Positions 52,435 to 61,412 of a stretch of DNA of 64,000 nucleotides are shown here, piece by piece. Each line of letters begins with the position of its first letter. The stretch's first letter is position 1. This stretch comes from Candidatus Eremiobacterota bacterium (lineage in GTDB: Bacteria; Vulcanimicrobiota; CADAWZ01; Ess09-12), in contig JAVHLM010000031.1 in NCBI GenBank assembly GCA_031082125.1, forward strand, positions 22,478 through 86,477, written 5' to 3'. Under the pieces are notes generated by a model. The model was not told the DNA's origin. It searched no databases and saw only the letters and a program-made list of their open reading frames with translations. A program made the translations under genes and the position numbers.

Positions 52435-53811
52435 ATGGAAACAGGAAAAATCGAGGAGCAGGCCACGACATTCTCGCTTCTCACCACTTCTGAGCTCAAG
52501 GGGGAGTTTCTGCCCTGGTCCCTTGGCGACAGGGGCCAGCAGAGCTTCATCAAGCTCAAGAGAAAGGATGAAGTAGCCTATCTTTACGCCGGAGTGGGAT
52601 CGGTTCTCCACGCCGAAGTGCAGAAAGCGCTGATGCGCCTCGTCAACGAGGGGTGGTCCGCCCAGGGCGAGGTCCACGTCACTTTTGAAGGTGACCGCGA
52701 CATGCTCACCGACCGTTTCCTGGAGCGTGATGCCATCACCATAGAGCTGGGGACATCCCTCCTTCCCCTCGTGGATCCCTACGCGGGAACGCCCCTCCTT
52801 GAGCGCCTCAACGTGCTGAGGGACGAGATCGCACAGGCCCTCGGGTTTGTCATCCCGAGCATCAACGTGAAAGACAACCTCTCACTCGAGCCTAATGCCT
52901 ATCTCATAAGGCTCAGGGAATCCCCCGTCACCTCAGGAGAGCTTTACCTCGAGCGGTTCCTCGCGATGGGCAGCCTTGATCAGCTTGGCGCCATAAAGGG
53001 ATGGAGCATGCTTGAGCCCACCTATAAGATGAATGCCAAGTGGATAGAGCCCGGTGAGAGGGAGAAGGCCGAAGAGGCGGGGTGCATAGTGCAGGGCGCC
53101 CTTAACGTCCTCATCACCCACATAGACAGTGTCCTTGTTGCCCACGGGAAGGATATCCTGGGCCTCCAGGAGACTCATGACCTGCTCTCGAGGCTTTCTG
53201 TCTCCCATCCCGTTGTCGTTGAAGAGTTCCTGAGCGATGCAAAGAAGCTCCGCAAGGTGAGAAAGGTGCTCCAGAACCTTCTTGCGGAGAATGTCTCGAT
53301 AAAAGACCTGGTGACCATCATGGAGATAGTGGGCGACAATGCCGAGGACCTGAACGCTTCAAGCCTTATGACGGAGCACGTGAGGCGCGGCCTCGCGCAC
53401 CAGATATGCTGGTCCCTGGCCGACAGGGAAGGCATTATAAGTGCCCTTGCTCTGAGCGAGAGCCTTGAGAAGGAGCTTTCGGCATCGCTTGTCGATGCCC
53501 TGGGAGGCGCTTACCTCTCCCTTCAGAAGGAAAGCGAGGAGCAGCTGATTTCTCTGGTGAGAAAGTCCCTTGAGGAGCATGAGCATCCCCCGGTGATCAT
53601 CACGGGGCCCGCGGTGAGGATTTACCTCTCCGGGCTCCTGGGGAGCTACTTCCCCCACCTGGCATTTCTCTCCACGGAGGAGATAACCCCGGGCGTCAGG
53701 CTTCATGCCGCAGGGCAGGTAAAGGGAAGCCTCTTCCCCCGCGGGGAGAAGGAGGCCAGGGCCGACAGGAAGCCGAGAAAACCAAGGAAATTCTGGAACA
53801 AGACCGACTGA
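52435..53811 (+). CDS. Stand-alone FlhA/SctV (FHIPEP) cytoplasmic domain protein
   Basis: 458 residues, no membrane helix. About 110-400 matches the cytoplasmic half of flagellar FlhA and injectisome Sct[78 protein letters not shown]. In true FlhA this ring-forming domain is attached to eight membrane helices; here these are absent and about 100 residues of other sequence precede it. The C-terminus is basic ([13 protein letters not shown]). No other flagellar or injectisome gene is in the window. AGGAGG-like bases precede the ATG. It lies directly upstream of RNase PH. Confidence 0.85.
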   Translation: METGKIEEQATTFSLLTTSELKGEFLPWSLGDRGQQSFIKLKRKDEVAYLYAGVGSVLHAEVQKALMRLVNEGWSAQGEVHVTFEGDRDMLTDRFLERDAITIELGTSLLPLVDPYAGTPLLERLNVLRDEIAQALGFVIPSINVKDNLSLEPNAYLIRLRESPVTSGELYLERFLAMGSLDQLGAIKGWSMLEPTYKMNAKWIEPGEREKAEEAGCIVQGALNVLITHIDSVLVAHGKDILGLQETHDLLSRLSVSHPVVVEEFLSDAKKLRKVRKVLQNLLAENVSIKDLVTIMEIVGDNAEDLNASSLMTEHVRRGLAHQICWSLADREGIISALALSESLEKELSASLVDALGGAYLSLQKESEEQLISLVRKSLEEHEHPPVIITGPAVRIYLSGLLGSYFPHLAFLSTEEITPGVRLHAAGQVKGSLFPRGEKEARADRKPRKPRKFWNKTD

Positions 53812-53840
53812 TAAGCGAGGAAAGAAGAGGATTGAAGGCT

Positions 53841-54608
53841 ATGAAAAGAAGAGATGACCGCCGTGATGACGCCCTCCGCACCGTTACCCTTGAGCGAAAC
53901 TACATACCCCATGCCGAGGGATCGGTCCTCATCTCCTCGGGAAAGACAAGGGTGATCTGCACCGCCACCGTCGAGGAGAAAGTGCCTTCCTGGCTCAAGG
54001 ACAGCGGGAAGGGATGGGTCACCGCCGAGTACGGGATGCTTCCGCGGTCCACACAGGTCCGCATCAACAGGGAGAAAAGCCTCTCCTCGGGGAGAAGCCA
54101 CGAGATACAGCGCCTCATCGGGCGGTCTCTGCGCGCCGTGATTGACCTCGGCAGGCTCGGCGAGAGGACCATATGGATTGACTGCGATGTCCTTGAAGCC
54201 GACGGGGGGACAAGGACGGCCTCGATTAACGGGGCAATGATAGCCCTCGCCGACGCGGTAAAGCACCTTCGGGAGAAGAAAGCCCTCCAGGAGGGCATAC
54301 TGACTGATTTTGTGGCGGCGATCAGCGCGGGCATCCTGGAGGGGAGGGTGCTGCTGGACCTCGACTACCTCGAGGACAGGGAAGCCGGTGTGGATATGAA
54401 TATCATCATGACAGGCTCGGGAAAGATGATCGAGGTCCAGGGCACGGCTGAGCACGAGCCCTTCAGCAGGCCTCAGCTTGAGGCCCTTCTTGATCTCGGC
54501 GCGCTGGGGATAAAAGAAGTGATCAGGCTGCAGAAAAAGACCATCCATGACGATATGCCCCTTCTTTTTACCGCCGCCGCCCTGGAGAGCCTCCACGCCG
54601 CAGAGTAA
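53841..54608 (+). CDS. rph: Ribonuclease PH
   Basis: 255 residues from ATG 53841 (the TTG at 53832 is less likely). Phosphorolytic 3'-5' exoribonuclease that trims tRNA precursors. Family motifs: [56 protein letters not shown], the phosphate- and metal-site region [20 protein letters not shown], and [15 protein letters not shown]. Length is normal and all motifs are kept. It follows the FlhA-like gene by 29 bp and is closed by a strong hairpin, so the two form a short operon. Confidence 0.96.
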   Translation: MKRRDDRRDDALRTVTLERNYIPHAEGSVLISSGKTRVICTATVEEKVPSWLKDSGKGWVTAEYGMLPRSTQVRINREKSLSSGRSHEIQRLIGRSLRAVIDLGRLGERTIWIDCDVLEADGGTRTASINGAMIALADAVKHLREKKALQEGILTDFVAAISAGILEGRVLLDLDYLEDREAGVDMNIIMTGSGKMIEVQGTAEHEPFSRPQLEALLDLGALGIKEVIRLQKKTIHDDMPLLFTAAALESLHAAE

Positions 54609-54640
54609 AAAAAAGCTCCCCCGGGGGGGAGCCTGGTTTT
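54607..54640. terminator. Bidirectional terminator
   Basis: GCTCCCC and GGGGAGC pair in a GC-rich stem (54615-54632), with A8 on the left and TTTT on the right. It ends RNase PH transcripts on the plus strand and, with T8, those of the 54660-55100 gene on the minus strand. Confidence 0.85.
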
Positions 54641-54659
54641 CCGGATCCTTGCGGGGAGT

Positions 54660-55100
54660 TCAGTTCCCCAGTGAGTCTATCTTCCACTTATCGCCCTCTT
54701 TTATGACCCTCACTTTATAGCTCATGGATTTTCTGTTGCTTCCGTTCCTGGAAGACTTTTCCAATGTGGTGTTCAGCTCGCTCACCGTGGCGGTGGGCTT
54801 GCTGCCGCCGCTGCAGAGCATTTTTATGGTATACTGCTGCCCGTCCTTGTAAGTCTTCTGGAAATCGGCGTACTTCAGCTTTCCCTGGTAGGCTTTTGAA
54901 AGGGAATCATAGGCGTTCTTGAGATTTCCGGAATTGATGAACTGGAAATAGCTGGTGACTGCTCCCTCGGCAGTGACAGTCGCGCTCGCTCCCTGACCCA
55001 GAGAAGGAGGCGGCCCTCAACCTGCGCACACTGGCGGCGGCATGGCAAACATCAGGACAAGAAAGCAGGCAAGAATAAGCTGCGTTGAGAACTTTCTCAC
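54660..55100 (-). pseudogene. DUF4878-like secreted protein interrupted by one in-frame TGA
   Basis: A 147-codon frame from GTG 55100 (AAGGAGG six bases upstream) to the TGA at 54660-54662, continuous except for TGA at codon 28 (55017-55019). Before it is a clean signal peptide (QLILACFLVLMFAM, then PPPVCAG); after it the mature chain continues in the same frame: GAVTSYFQFINSGNLKNAYD, YADFQKTYKDGQQYTIKM, and a closing EGDKWKIDSLGN as in DUF4878/NTF2-like lipoproteins. Start, ribosome-binding site and terminator are intact. A TGC-to-TGA change at the expected lipobox Cys, a sequencing error, or recoding as selenocysteine (giving C-A-G-U) all fit. Confidence 0.75.
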
Positions 55101-55286
55101 ATTATCCTCCTTGGGAAATTTAGTATGGCACTATTATACCAGATGCCCTCTGCCTGCACAAGGATTCACAGGGAAAATATATATCAGACAGCTCAGTGAG
55201 AAATTTTAACATTCCGTTAATGTATTTTTTGCTTCTCTTCCTGTATCATGAAAACGGACACCTGTATTTTCAGGAGGCATTTTGCA

Positions 55287-56285
55287 ATGGACGGAATACA
55301 CTCTGCAGCACCACTCAATCAATTCACCTGGCAGCCGGGGGCGCCGGCCGACAAGCCCCTGCCTGAGCCGCCTTCACCGGAGGCCTTCCTCGTGGTGGAA
55401 GACGGGCTTGACCACATGGAGAGGATGGAAAGAGTCTCCCTTCCCTCCCTGCCTGCCGACGAGGAGGTGCCTGCCGAGCCCCTCGAAAAGCCCGATGTGC
55501 CGCCGCCTGCCCTGAAGCGTCCTGTGCTCATGGTCCATGGCTATAACAGCAACGAGAGGAAATTCAAGCCCCTCAGGGAGTACCTCACGGGGGGAGATTC
55601 TCCCGTCAACAAGTACGGCGGCCTCATCAAGGCAGGCTCCCGGAACAGGATTGACCCCCAGGGGAACGTCTTTGAGATACGGTTCAGCGAGCGATGGAAC
55701 CCTGTTGAGAAAAATTCAAAGGAGCTCAAGGAAGCCATAGAGCTCATCTGCAGCAAGACAGGCGCCAGGGAGGTTGACCTTGTGACGCACAGCATGGGAG
55801 GCCTGGATGCACGTTACTGCCTTATGGAGAAGGGAGAGAAGATCCATAACCTTGTGATGGTGTCGCCGCCCAACCACGGGGCCTACGGGGCAGACGTGGA
55901 GCTCAGGATCCGCCAGGAGCTTGGAGTGCCTCTCTTCCCCCCCACGAGCAATCCCGACGTGATAAAGTCCCTCAACGAGCTCAGGGAGGTGCGCGTTGAA
56001 GAGGGAATGATCATCAATCCTTTTCTTGCCAGGCTCAACAGCGAATGGCCCACCCAGGCAAAGCGCGCCAACGTCACCATCATTACCGGTGTGGGAACGC
56101 CCACCCTGGACCACGACACCGGCATCACCAGGCAGGGCGATGACATGGTGACAGAGAAAAGCGCCCACATGGACGGTGCCGACTTCCTCTCTGTCTATGG
56201 CCCAATGAAGGATCGCCACGGCAAGATCCTCAGCGATCCCAAGATAATGCTCATGGTCGCCAACGCGCTTGCATCGGCCGATTAA
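55287..56285 (+). CDS. Alpha/beta-hydrolase, lipase-like, with disordered N-terminus
   Basis: 332 residues from ATG 55287 (AGGAGG nine bases upstream; ATG 55248 lacks a site). Residues 1-77 are Pro/Glu-rich and disordered with no Sec signal. The hydrolase fold begins at RPVLMVHGYNSNERKF (oxyanion HG motif) and has the nucleophile in VDLVTHSMGGLDARY (S169), then VMVSPPNHGAYGADV, as in triacylglycerol lipases and GPI-remodelling-like esterases. The catalytic Asp/His in the C-terminal third are not certain. It may be co-transcribed with ygiQ, which starts inside its last codons. Confidence 0.85.
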   Translation: MDGIHSAAPLNQFTWQPGAPADKPLPEPPSPEAFLVVEDGLDHMERMERVSLPSLPADEEVPAEPLEKPDVPPPALKRPVLMVHGYNSNERKFKPLREYLTGGDSPVNKYGGLIKAGSRNRIDPQGNVFEIRFSERWNPVEKNSKELKEAIELICSKTGAREVDLVTHSMGGLDARYCLMEKGEKIHNLVMVSPPNHGAYGADVELRIRQELGVPLFPPTSNPDVIKSLNELREVRVEEGMIINPFLARLNSEWPTQAKRANVTIITGVGTPTLDHDTGITRQGDDMVTEKSAHMDGADFLSVYGPMKDRHGKILSDPKIMLMVANALASAD

Positions 56286-58065
56286 GGGAGCACCGCGCTC
56301 TCCACGCCCTTTTCTCCCCGCCACAAGGGAAGAGATGGATGCCCTCGGCTGGGATCAGCTTGACGTGCTCATTGTGACAGGCGATGCGTATGTGGATCAT
56401 CCCTCTTTCGGCCCTGCCGTCATTGCGAGGGTTCTTGAGGCAGAGGGCCTCCGCGTAGGTGTTCTGCCGCAGCCGGACTGGCGCTCCCGCGATGCCTTCA
56501 CGGTGATGGGCCTCCCCAGGCTCTTCTGCGGGATAAGCGCGGGAAACCTCGACTCAATGCTTGCCCATTACACGGCTGAGAAGCATAAGCGCCATGATGA
56601 TGACTATACAGAGGGCGGGACCGCCGGGAAGCGACCTCACAGGGCAACGACAGTCTATTCGCAGTGCGTCAGGGCCGCATTCCCCGGGACACCGGTGGTA
56701 ATAGGCGGGATAGAGGCGAGCATGCGCAGGACCGTCCATTATGACTACTGGGATGACAGGCTGAGGCCCTCAATTCTTGCCGATTCCAAGGCCGATCTCC
56801 TTGTCTATGGCATGGGAGAGCAGGCAGTGAGGGAAGTGGCCCGGCGCTGCGCAGGGGGAAGCCATGACTTCTCGGGGATAAGGGGGACAGCGCGCCTGCT
56901 GGGTGCCAGGGAAGGAAGGGATTATTCCCTCGAGGCCTTGTGCCTCCTTCCCTCCTGGGAGGAATGCCGGGCAGACATGAGAAAGCTCCTGGAGCTTACC
57001 AAGGCTGTGGAGAGAGAGCAGAACCCATGGTGCGGCCGCCGCCTGGTGCAGTTTCACGGCGAGAGGCCCCTGGTGGTTGAGCCACCTCAGCCGCCCCTTT
57101 CACCTGAGGAGCTTGACAGGATCTATGAGCTTCCCTTCACGGGAAGGCCCCATCCTCTCCACAAGGGCGAAATCCCCGCGTACACCATGGTGAAGGACTC
57201 CGTCACCGTCGTGAGGGGATGCGCCGGGGGCTGCAGCTTCTGCAGCCTGGGCTTTCACCAGGGAAGGCTCCTTACCAGCAGGACCTTGCCCTCGGTGAAG
57301 AGGGAGGTGACGCGCCTTGCTGAGCAGCCGGGGTTTCGGGGAACCATAAGCGATCTTGGCGGTCCCACGGCAAATCTTTACGGGTGCGCCAACGGGATAT
57401 CGAAAAAATGCAGAACCTGCCGGAGAGGGAGCTGCCTTTATCCCTTTATCTGCAGCAATTTCGCCGTAGACGGCGCGAAGGCCCTGGGCCTTTACAGGTC
57501 CATCGGCGCGATGCCGCAGGTGAAGCACCTCTTCATAAGCTCCGGTATCAGGATGGACGTGGCTTTGAGATGTCCCCCCTACGTGAGGGAGCTCTGCAGG
57601 CACCATGTGCCGGGGCACCTGAAAGTGGCTCCCGAGCACCTCCATCCCTCGGTGACGGCAAGGATGCGCAAGCCCCGCGCCGAGGTCTTCCACGAGTTCT
57701 GCGGGCTTTTTGAAAAAGAGAGCAGGAAGGCGGGAAAAGAGCAGTATATCGTGCCATACTTCATTGCAGGCTTTCCCGGGTGCGGCGAGGAGGAGATGAA
57801 GGCCGTCAGGGATTTCCTCAAGGCCAGGAAATGGAATCTCAGGCAGGTCCAGAGCTTCATTCCCCTGCCGATGACGCCGGCTGCCGCAATGTTTTTCACG
57901 GGCCTTGACTACGCCACGGGAAAGCCCGTGGCCGTAATCAAGGGAACGGGCCCGCGGGAGAGGCAGAAGACCATGCTCACCGGCAGGAGAAGGAGGCAGG
58001 GCACAGAAAGGGAGCCTCAGGGGAAAAGTGCCCCCGGGAGAAAGGCCGGCAGTGGAAAAAAGTAG
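56269..58065 (+). CDS. ygiQ: YgiQ-family radical SAM protein
   Basis: 598 residues of the UPF0313/YgiQ family. The conserved beginning (FLPATREEMDALGWDQLDVL) requires a start upstream of ATG 56335, so TTG 56269, inside the lipase gene, is used here. A B12-binding-like domain (VTGDAYVDHPSFGPAVIARV) precedes the radical SAM domain with RGCAGGCSFC (C318, C322, C325) and SDLGGPTANLYGC. A Cys-rich spot (KKCRTCRRGSC) may bind a second cluster. The C-terminal DUF3362-like tail is basic. Function of the family is not established. Confidence 0.93.
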   Translation: MHRPIKGAPRSPRPFLPATREEMDALGWDQLDVLIVTGDAYVDHPSFGPAVIARVLEAEGLRVGVLPQPDWRSRDAFTVMGLPRLFCGISAGNLDSMLAHYTAEKHKRHDDDYTEGGTAGKRPHRATTVYSQCVRAAFPGTPVVIGGIEASMRRTVHYDYWDDRLRPSILADSKADLLVYGMGEQAVREVARRCAGGSHDFSGIRGTARLLGAREGRDYSLEALCLLPSWEECRADMRKLLELTKAVEREQNPWCGRRLVQFHGERPLVVEPPQPPLSPEELDRIYELPFTGRPHPLHKGEIPAYTMVKDSVTVVRGCAGGCSFCSLGFHQGRLLTSRTLPSVKREVTRLAEQPGFRGTISDLGGPTANLYGCANGISKKCRTCRRGSCLYPFICSNFAVDGAKALGLYRSIGAMPQVKHLFISSGIRMDVALRCPPYVRELCRHHVPGHLKVAPEHLHPSVTARMRKPRAEVFHEFCGLFEKESRKAGKEQYIVPYFIAGFPGCGEEEMKAVRDFLKARKWNLRQVQSFIPLPMTPAAAMFFTGLDYATGKPVAVIKGTGPRERQKTMLTGRRRRQGTEREPQGKSAPGRKAGSGKK

Positions 58066-60586
58066 CAATCAGCCTGTCAGGGAGTGGATAAAGAGCCACA
58101 GGCTCCGCTTCCCTGGATACGGTGTATGGCTTATCGGCAATGAGCCCAATACGGCTCCTCCCGACCAATGGGAAGGTGCCGCCCTCAGGGTCCTCGTGTT
58201 CCGCCTTTCGCCCTATCACACGACAAGCACTTCGATGACCCAGGGCCTCCTGGGGCAGATCGCCTCGGGAATCGCCGGCACCTATGTGGATTATGGTTTC
58301 ATGCCGCCTTCAATGGAGGCGGGGCAGCTGATCCGCCGGTCCATGCCTCCGCTCTTCGGTACCACCTCGGGAAGGCCCTTCAGTGACTTCCATGTGATTG
58401 CTTTCAGCAACTCGGTGGCCCAGGAACTGGTGAATCTCCCCTGGCTTCTCGGCAATTCGCGTATTCCTCTTGATTTTCAGCAGCGCATGGCGATGAAGGC
58501 CATGCCCTTGCTTGTCATGGGCGGCGCCAACGGGCAATCCGCCTTCGCAGCATGCGGAGATCCCCGTCACTCCATGGTTGATGCCCTCTTTTTCGGCGAG
58601 GCTGAGAAATATTTCGCCGGGATGCTCTCCCTGATCAAGGAAGGCCTCCTTGAGGGAGCGCCGAAACCTGAGATTCTCAAGAGCCTGCAGCAGCAAATCC
58701 CGGCAGTTTACACCGCCGCAGGGGGATCGGCCGGGAGGGAGCGTTCCCTCTGCAGCAGCCTTGAAGGAGTGGAGCCCCTTGTAAAGAATCCCCTCTGGTA
58801 TGACGAAGAGTCCCTCGGAACGGGGAGTCTTGCCATTGACGCCGGGTGCCCCCACCTTTGCGCCTTCTGCAAGGAGGCCTGGGAGGCCCGCCCTTACAGG
58901 ATGCGCCCCGTGGAAGAAATAGCGGCGGCCCTGGAGCAGGCGAAGCGCTTCCAGGGGCTGGACTCGGTGAACATTCATTCCTTCAACGTGACAAGCCATC
59001 GTGATATTCTCGCCATATGCAGGAAGGCGGGAGAGGCTCTTGCCCGCGTCCTTGTGAAAAGCCAGCGATTTGATTATGCAGCCCGTCACCCTGAGCTTAT
59101 CGAGGCCCAGAGGGCTCTCGGGAAAAACAATTTCACCTTCGGGCTTGAAGGCATAAGCGCCCGCTTGAGGGCTTTTCTCGCCAAGAACATCTCGGAAGCC
59201 CAGGCATTGAGAGCCCTGGCCTCCCTCTATGAGGGCCCTGTGAGGCAGGTAAAGCTGTTCCTCATTCTCACGGGCTTCGAGGAGGAGAGGGATTATCTTG
59301 AGTTCCACTCCTTCCTTGTGAGGGTGAGAGACCTCCGGTCCCGTCACAGGGGCAGCGGGAAGTCGCCCTTTGTGCTCTCCCTGACCCCTCTCATCTCGAT
59401 GCCCCATACCCCCATGCAGTTCAATCCTTTTCCCGGCATTGGCGCGCTCTCGGAAAGCACCAGAAAGCTTGTCCTCCTGGGAGAATCAATGGGCATGGTG
59501 GTGAGGGAGAGCATCACGCCCCGCGAGGCGCACATGGCGCAGCTCCTCCTCTTTGCCGACAGCACGAAGGCTTCGGCGCTCATCGAGGCTTCGGGGAAGG
59601 GCTTTTACGGCAAAGAGATCACCCATGCGATATACAAGGCTTTTGTCGATGCTCTTCCCGCCCCCTGGAAGCTCTGGGCTGAAGGAGAGAAGACATCCCG
59701 GGACAGCTTCCCATGGGATTGTATCGGAGCCGGAGCCGGCAAGGAGGCGCTTTACCGGGCATACCTGGCACTGAAAGAGAAGCTCAATGAGCCGGGCCCT
59801 CCGGATGCCGTGAGGAGCAGTCCCCCTTCAAGGGGCACTCTCATCAGGGAGAAAGAAAAGTCCCAAAAGACCATCTGGTTTACCGTAGAGAGCGGGCGGG
59901 AGCTGGCAGGGGTGCCCCTCCGGTTTTTCCAGGTTGCCCTGGCCCGGGCTCTCATGCTCGGATGCGATTCACTTGCGGCTTTTTACAGGGAGCCGGGTCC
60001 TCCCCTTGACGAGCCGCTCTTTCCACTGTGGGGAACGAGACATTTCAGCCTGATATTTCATGATGCCCCGGCCTGTGACCTTCAGGGCGGCATCGCCAGG
60101 ATTGCGCCTCAATGGGCATGGTCTGTGAAAGGCCATTATCGGGAAGGCCCTGAGGCCCTGCCGGGCGGTTTCATCCTTGAGCTCGCCATGGAAGGCTTCA
60201 TCAATGAGCACTATGCACGGCAATTCTCCACCATGCTCACCTCTCTGGGCCTCCAGCACTCCATAAGGAAAAGAGGGGACGCAAGGGTTTACCTCTTTTC
60301 AGGGAAGGCCTCAGGGAGGACCGGGATTTCTCACGTGCTCTTTGATTACCGCAGGCAGGTCCTGCACTGTGCGGTGCGTTACAGGGGGGGCTGCGAAAAG
60401 ATCTTTGAGCGGAGCGGCATCAGGTCCCTCTGGGAGAAAAACGCCATCGCTCCTCCCCGCATTGTGGCCTGGTGGCGGGAAAGCGAAAGCCTGCGCTGCG
60501 GGGAATGCGGGAAACCTCTCTGGGTCGATGCCCTGAGCGGAGAGCCTGTGAGCTCCCATCCCTGCGGTTCAGCGGGACGGCCCTGA
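58052..60586 (+). CDS. Large radical SAM protein with C-terminal linked domain and zinc ribbon
   Basis: 844 residues from GTG 58052 (AAAGG six bases upstream; GTG 58028 also possible), overlapping ygiQ. Residues 1-240 form a B12-binding-like Rossmann region (LRVLVFRLSPYHTTSTSMTQ). The radical SAM domain has DAGCPHLCAFC (C266, C270, C273) and FGLEGISARLRAFLAKN. After about 610 comes a domain like the radical-SAM-linked DUF2344 type (IWFTVESGRELAGVPLRFFQ), a second copy-like region, and a final half-zinc-ribbon (CGECGKPLW, SHPCG). The substrate is unknown. Overlap with ygiQ indicates a joint pathway. Confidence 0.82.
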   Translation: MEKSSNQPVREWIKSHRLRFPGYGVWLIGNEPNTAPPDQWEGAALRVLVFRLSPYHTTSTSMTQGLLGQIASGIAGTYVDYGFMPPSMEAGQLIRRSMPPLFGTTSGRPFSDFHVIAFSNSVAQELVNLPWLLGNSRIPLDFQQRMAMKAMPLLVMGGANGQSAFAACGDPRHSMVDALFFGEAEKYFAGMLSLIKEGLLEGAPKPEILKSLQQQIPAVYTAAGGSAGRERSLCSSLEGVEPLVKNPLWYDEESLGTGSLAIDAGCPHLCAFCKEAWEARPYRMRPVEEIAAALEQAKRFQGLDSVNIHSFNVTSHRDILAICRKAGEALARVLVKSQRFDYAARHPELIEAQRALGKNNFTFGLEGISARLRAFLAKNISEAQALRALASLYEGPVRQVKLFLILTGFEEERDYLEFHSFLVRVRDLRSRHRGSGKSPFVLSLTPLISMPHTPMQFNPFPGIGALSESTRKLVLLGESMGMVVRESITPREAHMAQLLLFADSTKASALIEASGKGFYGKEITHAIYKAFVDALPAPWKLWAEGEKTSRDSFPWDCIGAGAGKEALYRAYLALKEKLNEPGPPDAVRSSPPSRGTLIREKEKSQKTIWFTVESGRELAGVPLRFFQVALARALMLGCDSLAAFYREPGPPLDEPLFPLWGTRHFSLIFHDAPACDLQGGIARIAPQWAWSVKGHYREGPEALPGGFILELAMEGFINEHYARQFSTMLTSLGLQHSIRKRGDARVYLFSGKASGRTGISHVLFDYRRQVLHCAVRYRGGCEKIFERSGIRSLWEKNAIAPPRIVAWWRESESLRCGECGKPLWVDALSGEPVSSHPCGSAGRP

Positions 60587-61387
60587 TCTGGAGCTCTTTG
60601 CTGACTCAAGGAGCCTGATAAGCTCTGTGTTATCTCCCGCTCTCGCGTAGTCGAGGGGGGTTTTCCCGAAGCTGTCTCTGGCATCAATATCGGCCCCTTT
60701 TGAGAGCAGGTACTCGGCAATGGAGGTGAATCCCTGCTCAGCTGCCTTGTGAAGTGGCGTCTTTGAGAGGTCATCCCTCTTGTTGACAAGGGAGGGGTCC
60801 TTTTCTATGAGGGCTGCCACCTTCTGCCTGTCGCCTGAATAGACGGCGTTATGGATATTGGCCGATGAGCCGAGAAGGGCGAAGACAATGATGATAATGG
60901 TGACCATGCCGAACACGCCGAGAAGGAGGAACTCCCTGGAGGAGCGTCTCTCCTTTTCCTTCTCCCTTATCGTGCTGGCAGCCTTCTTCTCACTGAGCCT
61001 CTCCTGCAATTCCCCGGCACTGCCGAATCTCCCGCGGCCCGAGCAGAACTCACATTTCACCTGGCCGCTGCCGCAGCTGCATGGCTCCAGCTCGGTTTTA
61101 CTTCCCCCGCACACCACGCAGGGCGAGTCCTTCCAGGTGATGAGGGGATTCAAGCCTGTTCCCCTGCAGGTTGCGCACTTGATTTCTGCCTGACCATCGC
61201 CCCGGCAGCGGGGACATTTCACTTTTCCCTCACCTGCGCACTCGGGGCAGGTCAGATTAACGGTTTTCTCCACGGAAGTGGAAAAGAATGCGCCGCAGAA
61301 CTCGCACTGTATCTTGCTCTCCTTCCCGGAGAAGAGGTTCGTGTCGCCGCAGTGGGGGCATTTTACCGAGCCATTTTTTTCGGTCAT
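60569..61387 (-). CDS. Zinc-ribbon/DnaJ-type Cys-rich membrane protein with ankyrin repeats
   Basis: 272 residues from ATG 61387 (GGAAG upstream). An N-terminal zinc ribbon (CPHCGDTN, CEFCGAFF) is followed by CxxCxGxG repeats like the DnaJ zinc-finger region (CPECAGEGKVKCPRCRGDG, CATCRGTG, CEFCSGRGRFG). A charged helix leads to one membrane segment (FLLLGVFGMVTIIIIVFALL), and three to four ankyrin repeats fill the rest (TPLHKAAEQGFTSIAEYLLS, GADIDARDSFGKTPLDYA). The zinc part faces the cytoplasm and the ankyrin part outward, or the reverse. It may handle unfolded proteins, by analogy with DnaJ. Its tail overlaps the radical SAM gene by 18 bases, convergent. Confidence 0.8.
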   Translation of the reverse strand: MTEKNGSVKCPHCGDTNLFSGKESKIQCEFCGAFFSTSVEKTVNLTCPECAGEGKVKCPRCRGDGQAEIKCATCRGTGLNPLITWKDSPCVVCGGSKTELEPCSCGSGQVKCEFCSGRGRFGSAGELQERLSEKKAASTIREKEKERRSSREFLLLGVFGMVTIIIIVFALLGSSANIHNAVYSGDRQKVAALIEKDPSLVNKRDDLSKTPLHKAAEQGFTSIAEYLLSKGADIDARDSFGKTPLDYARAGDNTELIRLLESAKSSRSGPSR

Positions 61388-61412
61388 CTTTTCTTCCAAT
61401 GCGCCTGAAAGG

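Noticed and set aside
52307..52559. N-terminal extension of the secretin-N-domain protein to 52559
   Set aside because: The added 84 residues are not protein-like and overlap the divergent gene; the signal peptide starts at 52307.
54660..55100. Genome-wide reassignment of TGA as a sense codon
   Set aside because: TGA ends many other genes here (for example at 4022, 15817, 42590), so only a local event is possible.
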